Shown here: positions 14,757 through 16,426 of the stretch, piece by piece
Position numbering within the stretch: the stretch's first letter is position 1
Layout: every line of letters starts with the position of its first letter
Assembly (NCBI GenBank): GCA_050742255.1
Contig: JBOGHU010000045.1
Location: 1-16,426 of the forward strand
Length of the DNA stretch: 16,426 nt
From: JBOGHU01 sp050742255
Lineage (GTDB): Bacteria > Actinomycetota > Acidimicrobiia > Acidimicrobiales > CADCSY01
Direction: 5' to 3'
Made by a program: the position numbers and the translations under genes
The notes under the pieces: model-generated
What the model was told of the DNA's origin: nothing
What the model saw: the letters and a program-made list of their open reading frames with translations, nothing else
Databases searched by the model: none

Positions 14757-16379
14757 TCAGTAGTCGTCCATCCCGGCACCGACGGCGGCAGACTGCTTCT
14801 CCTCCGGCTTGTCGACGATGACCGCCTCGGTGGTGAGGAACAGCCCGGCGATGGAGGCCGCGTTCTGGAGCGCGGAGCGGGTCACCTTGGCGGCGTCGAT
14901 GACGCCGGCCTTGGTGAGGTCCTCGTAGACGCCGGTGGCGGCGTTGAGTCCCTCTGCGGTCGTGGCCAGGCCCCGGACCTTCTCGACGACCACGCCACCC
15001 TCCATCCCCGCGTTGACGGCGATCTGCTTGAGCGGCTCCTCGAGGGATCGGCTCACCAGGCGCGCACCGGTGGCCTCGTCGCCCTCCAGGCGCCGGGACA
15101 GGTCGTCGACCTTGGCCTGGACCCGCAGGAGCGCCACCCCGCCGCCGGGGACCACGCCCTCCTCGATGGCGGCCTTGGTGGTGCTCACGGCGTCCTCGAT
15201 GCGGTGCTTCTTCTCCGTGAGCTCCACCTCGGTGGCGGCGCCCACCTTGATCACCGCCACCCCGCCGGCCAGCTTGGCCAGGCGCTCCTGGAGCTTCTCC
15301 CTGTCGTAGTCGGAGTCGGTGTTCTCGATCTCCGCCTTGATCTGGTTGATGCGGCCCTTCAGGTCCTCCTCGGAGCCCGCCCCCTCTACCACGGTGGTCT
15401 CGTCCTTGGTGACCACGACCTTGCGGGCCGAGCCCAGCAGGTCGAGGGTGATGCCGTCGAGCTTGAGACCGACCTCCTCGGTGATGACCTGGCCGCCGGT
15501 GAGGATGGCCATGTCCTGGAGCATGGCCTTGCGCCGCTCGCCGAAGCCGGGCGCCTTCACCGCCGCCGACTTGAACGTGCCCCGGATCTTGTTCACCACC
15601 AGGGTGGCCAGGGCCTCGCCCTCCACGTCCTCGGCGATGATCACCAGCGGCTTGCCCGACTGCATCACCTTCTCCAGCACCGGGAGAAGGTCCCGCACGG
15701 CGGAGATCTTCGAGCCCACGAGGAGGATGTAGGGGTCCTCGAGGACCGCCTCCATGCGCTCGGGGTCGGTGACGAAGTACGGGGAGATGTAGCCCTTGTC
15801 GAAGCGCATGCCCTCGACCAGGTCCATCTCCATGCCGAAGGTCTGCGACTCCTCGACGGTGATGACGCCGTCCTTGCCGACCTTGTCGATGGCCTCGGCG
15901 ATCATCTCGCCGATCTCGGGATCGGCGGCCGAGATGCCGGCCACCTGGGCGATCTGGTCCTTGGAGTCGACGTCGACCGCCACGTCGGCGATCGCCTCGA
16001 CGGCCTCGGCGACGGCGGCCTCGATGCCTCTCTTCAGCGACATCGGGTTGGCCCCGGCGGCGACGTTGCGCAGGCCCTCGCGGACCATCGACCACGCCAG
16101 TACGGTGGCGGTGGTGGTGCCATCACCGGCTACGTCGTCGGTCTTCTTGGCGACTTCCTTGACCAGCTCGGCCCCGATGTTCTCGTAAGGGTCATCGAGC
16201 TCGATCTCCTTTGCGATCGACACGCCGTCGTTGGTGATGGTGGGAGCGCCCCACTTCTTGTCGAGCACGACGTTTCGACCCTTGGGGCCGAGGGTGACTC
16301 GTACGGCGTCGGCCAGCTTGTTCATGCCGGACTCGAGACTGCGACGGGCCTCCGTGTCGAAAGCGATGATCTTCGGCAT
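14757..16379 (-). CDS. groL: Chaperonin GroEL (60 kDa)
   Basis: GroEL forms the double-ring ATP-driven folding chamber capped by GroES. The 540-residue product is full length. It has TLGPKGRNVVLDKKWGAP near the start, the ATP-binding DDVAGDGTTTATVLA (around 82-96), apical-domain FDKGYISPYFVTD and KAPGFGERRKAML, and the equatorial VVPGGGVALLR. The C-terminus ends VGAGMDDY and lacks the usual Gly-Gly-Met repeats and the His-rich tail of actinobacterial GroEL1. ATG 16379 is preceded by GGAGGG eight bases away. A CIRCE operator lies immediately upstream, with no groES between it and groEL, so this copy is likely transcribed alone under HrcA control and groES lies elsewhere, perhaps with a second groEL. 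Confidence 0.97.
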   Translation of the reverse strand: MPKIIAFDTEARRSLESGMNKLADAVRVTLGPKGRNVVLDKKWGAPTITNDGVSIAKEIELDDPYENIGAELVKEVAKKTDDVAGDGTTTATVLAWSMVREGLRNVAAGANPMSLKRGIEAAVAEAVEAIADVAVDVDSKDQIAQVAGISAADPEIGEMIAEAIDKVGKDGVITVEESQTFGMEMDLVEGMRFDKGYISPYFVTDPERMEAVLEDPYILLVGSKISAVRDLLPVLEKVMQSGKPLVIIAEDVEGEALATLVVNKIRGTFKSAAVKAPGFGERRKAMLQDMAILTGGQVITEEVGLKLDGITLDLLGSARKVVVTKDETTVVEGAGSEEDLKGRINQIKAEIENTDSDYDREKLQERLAKLAGGVAVIKVGAATEVELTEKKHRIEDAVSTTKAAIEEGVVPGGGVALLRVQAKVDDLSRRLEGDEATGARLVSRSLEEPLKQIAVNAGMEGGVVVEKVRGLATTAEGLNAATGVYEDLTKAGVIDAAKVTRSALQNAASIAGLFLTTEAVIVDKPEEKQSAAVGAGMDDY

Positions 16380-16387
16380 CCCTGAAT

Positions 16388-16393
16388 CCCTCC
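16388..16393 (-). promoter_or_regulatory. groEL Shine-Dalgarno
   Basis: GGAGGG reads on the minus strand eight bases before ATG 16379. It fixes the groEL start and shows that the preceding CIRCE sequence lies in the promoter or 5' leader. Confidence 0.8.
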
Positions 16394-16406
16394 GTTGGGC
16401 ACGGGG

Positions 16407-16426
16407 TTAGCACTCGATTGATGTGA
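16407..16426. promoter_or_regulatory. CIRCE operator (HrcA site), truncated by window edge
   Basis: TTAGCACTC (16407-16415) is the exact left half of CIRCE, followed by a nine-base spacer (16416-16424) and then GA, the first two bases of the expected GAGTGCTAA half, at which point the window ends. Spacing and position, 27 bases upstream of the groEL ATG, match known HrcA repressor sites for heat-shock control. Confidence 0.88.

Noticed and set aside
14490..16385. Long open frame of 631 codons antisense to groEL and the lipoprotein
   Set aside because: It mirrors groEL on the other strand; its translation is rich in His, Gly, Asp and Leu runs typical of shadow frames in high-GC DNA, while groEL is unmistakable.

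Overview
The window is about 70% GC or more, dominated by codons ending in G or C, and almost fully coding. A GroEL gene behind a CIRCE operator, a Firmicutes-like coproheme decarboxylase and a LivKHMGF transporter fit a high-GC actinobacterium; the class Acidimicrobiia is my guess from overall flavour and is not proven by the sequence.

Layout. 1-185: G-rich non-coding DNA with short repeats. 186-2089, minus strand: a MoxR-type AAA+ ATPase preceded by an unrecognised gene broken by two compensating one-base frameshifts. 2421-3024, plus strand: a DUF1989 (urea carboxylase-associated) gene with a single one-base frameshift. 3052-5329, minus strand: a compact cluster reading larE-like sulfur transferase, DUF2993 secreted protein and two small proteins; larE and the DUF2993 gene overlap and the last two overlap by one base. 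5437-6750, plus strand: the lipoprotein substrate-binding subunit of a branched-chain amino acid-type (HAAT) ABC importer with its own promoter. 6778-11380, minus strand: coproheme decarboxylase chdC followed by permeases livH and livM and ATPases livG and livF, tightly packed. 11487-14599, minus strand: a lipoprotein overlapping a divergent membrane-bound FtsH-type AAA+ metalloprotease by ATGA. 14757-16379, minus strand: groEL, with a CIRCE heat-shock operator cut by the right edge of the window.

How the genes work together. LivK captures a small amino acid-like or amide ligand outside the cell, LivH and LivM carry it across the membrane, and LivG and LivF supply ATP. LivK converges on the rest of the cluster, so the receptor is transcribed separately. 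ChdC makes heme from coproheme and may share a transcript with the transporter. GroEL and the FtsH-like protease are both protein quality-control factors but are probably separate transcription units.

The most unusual items are the FtsH-like protease with two insertions in its ATPase core and an overlapping lipoprotein partner; a LivH permease carrying a signal sequence and an extracellular beta-sandwich-like domain; a probable CTG start in the DUF2993 gene; and three homopolymer-linked frameshifts within 1.3 kb, which may be assembly errors or gene decay. I found no tRNA, rRNA, insertion sequence or CRISPR array.
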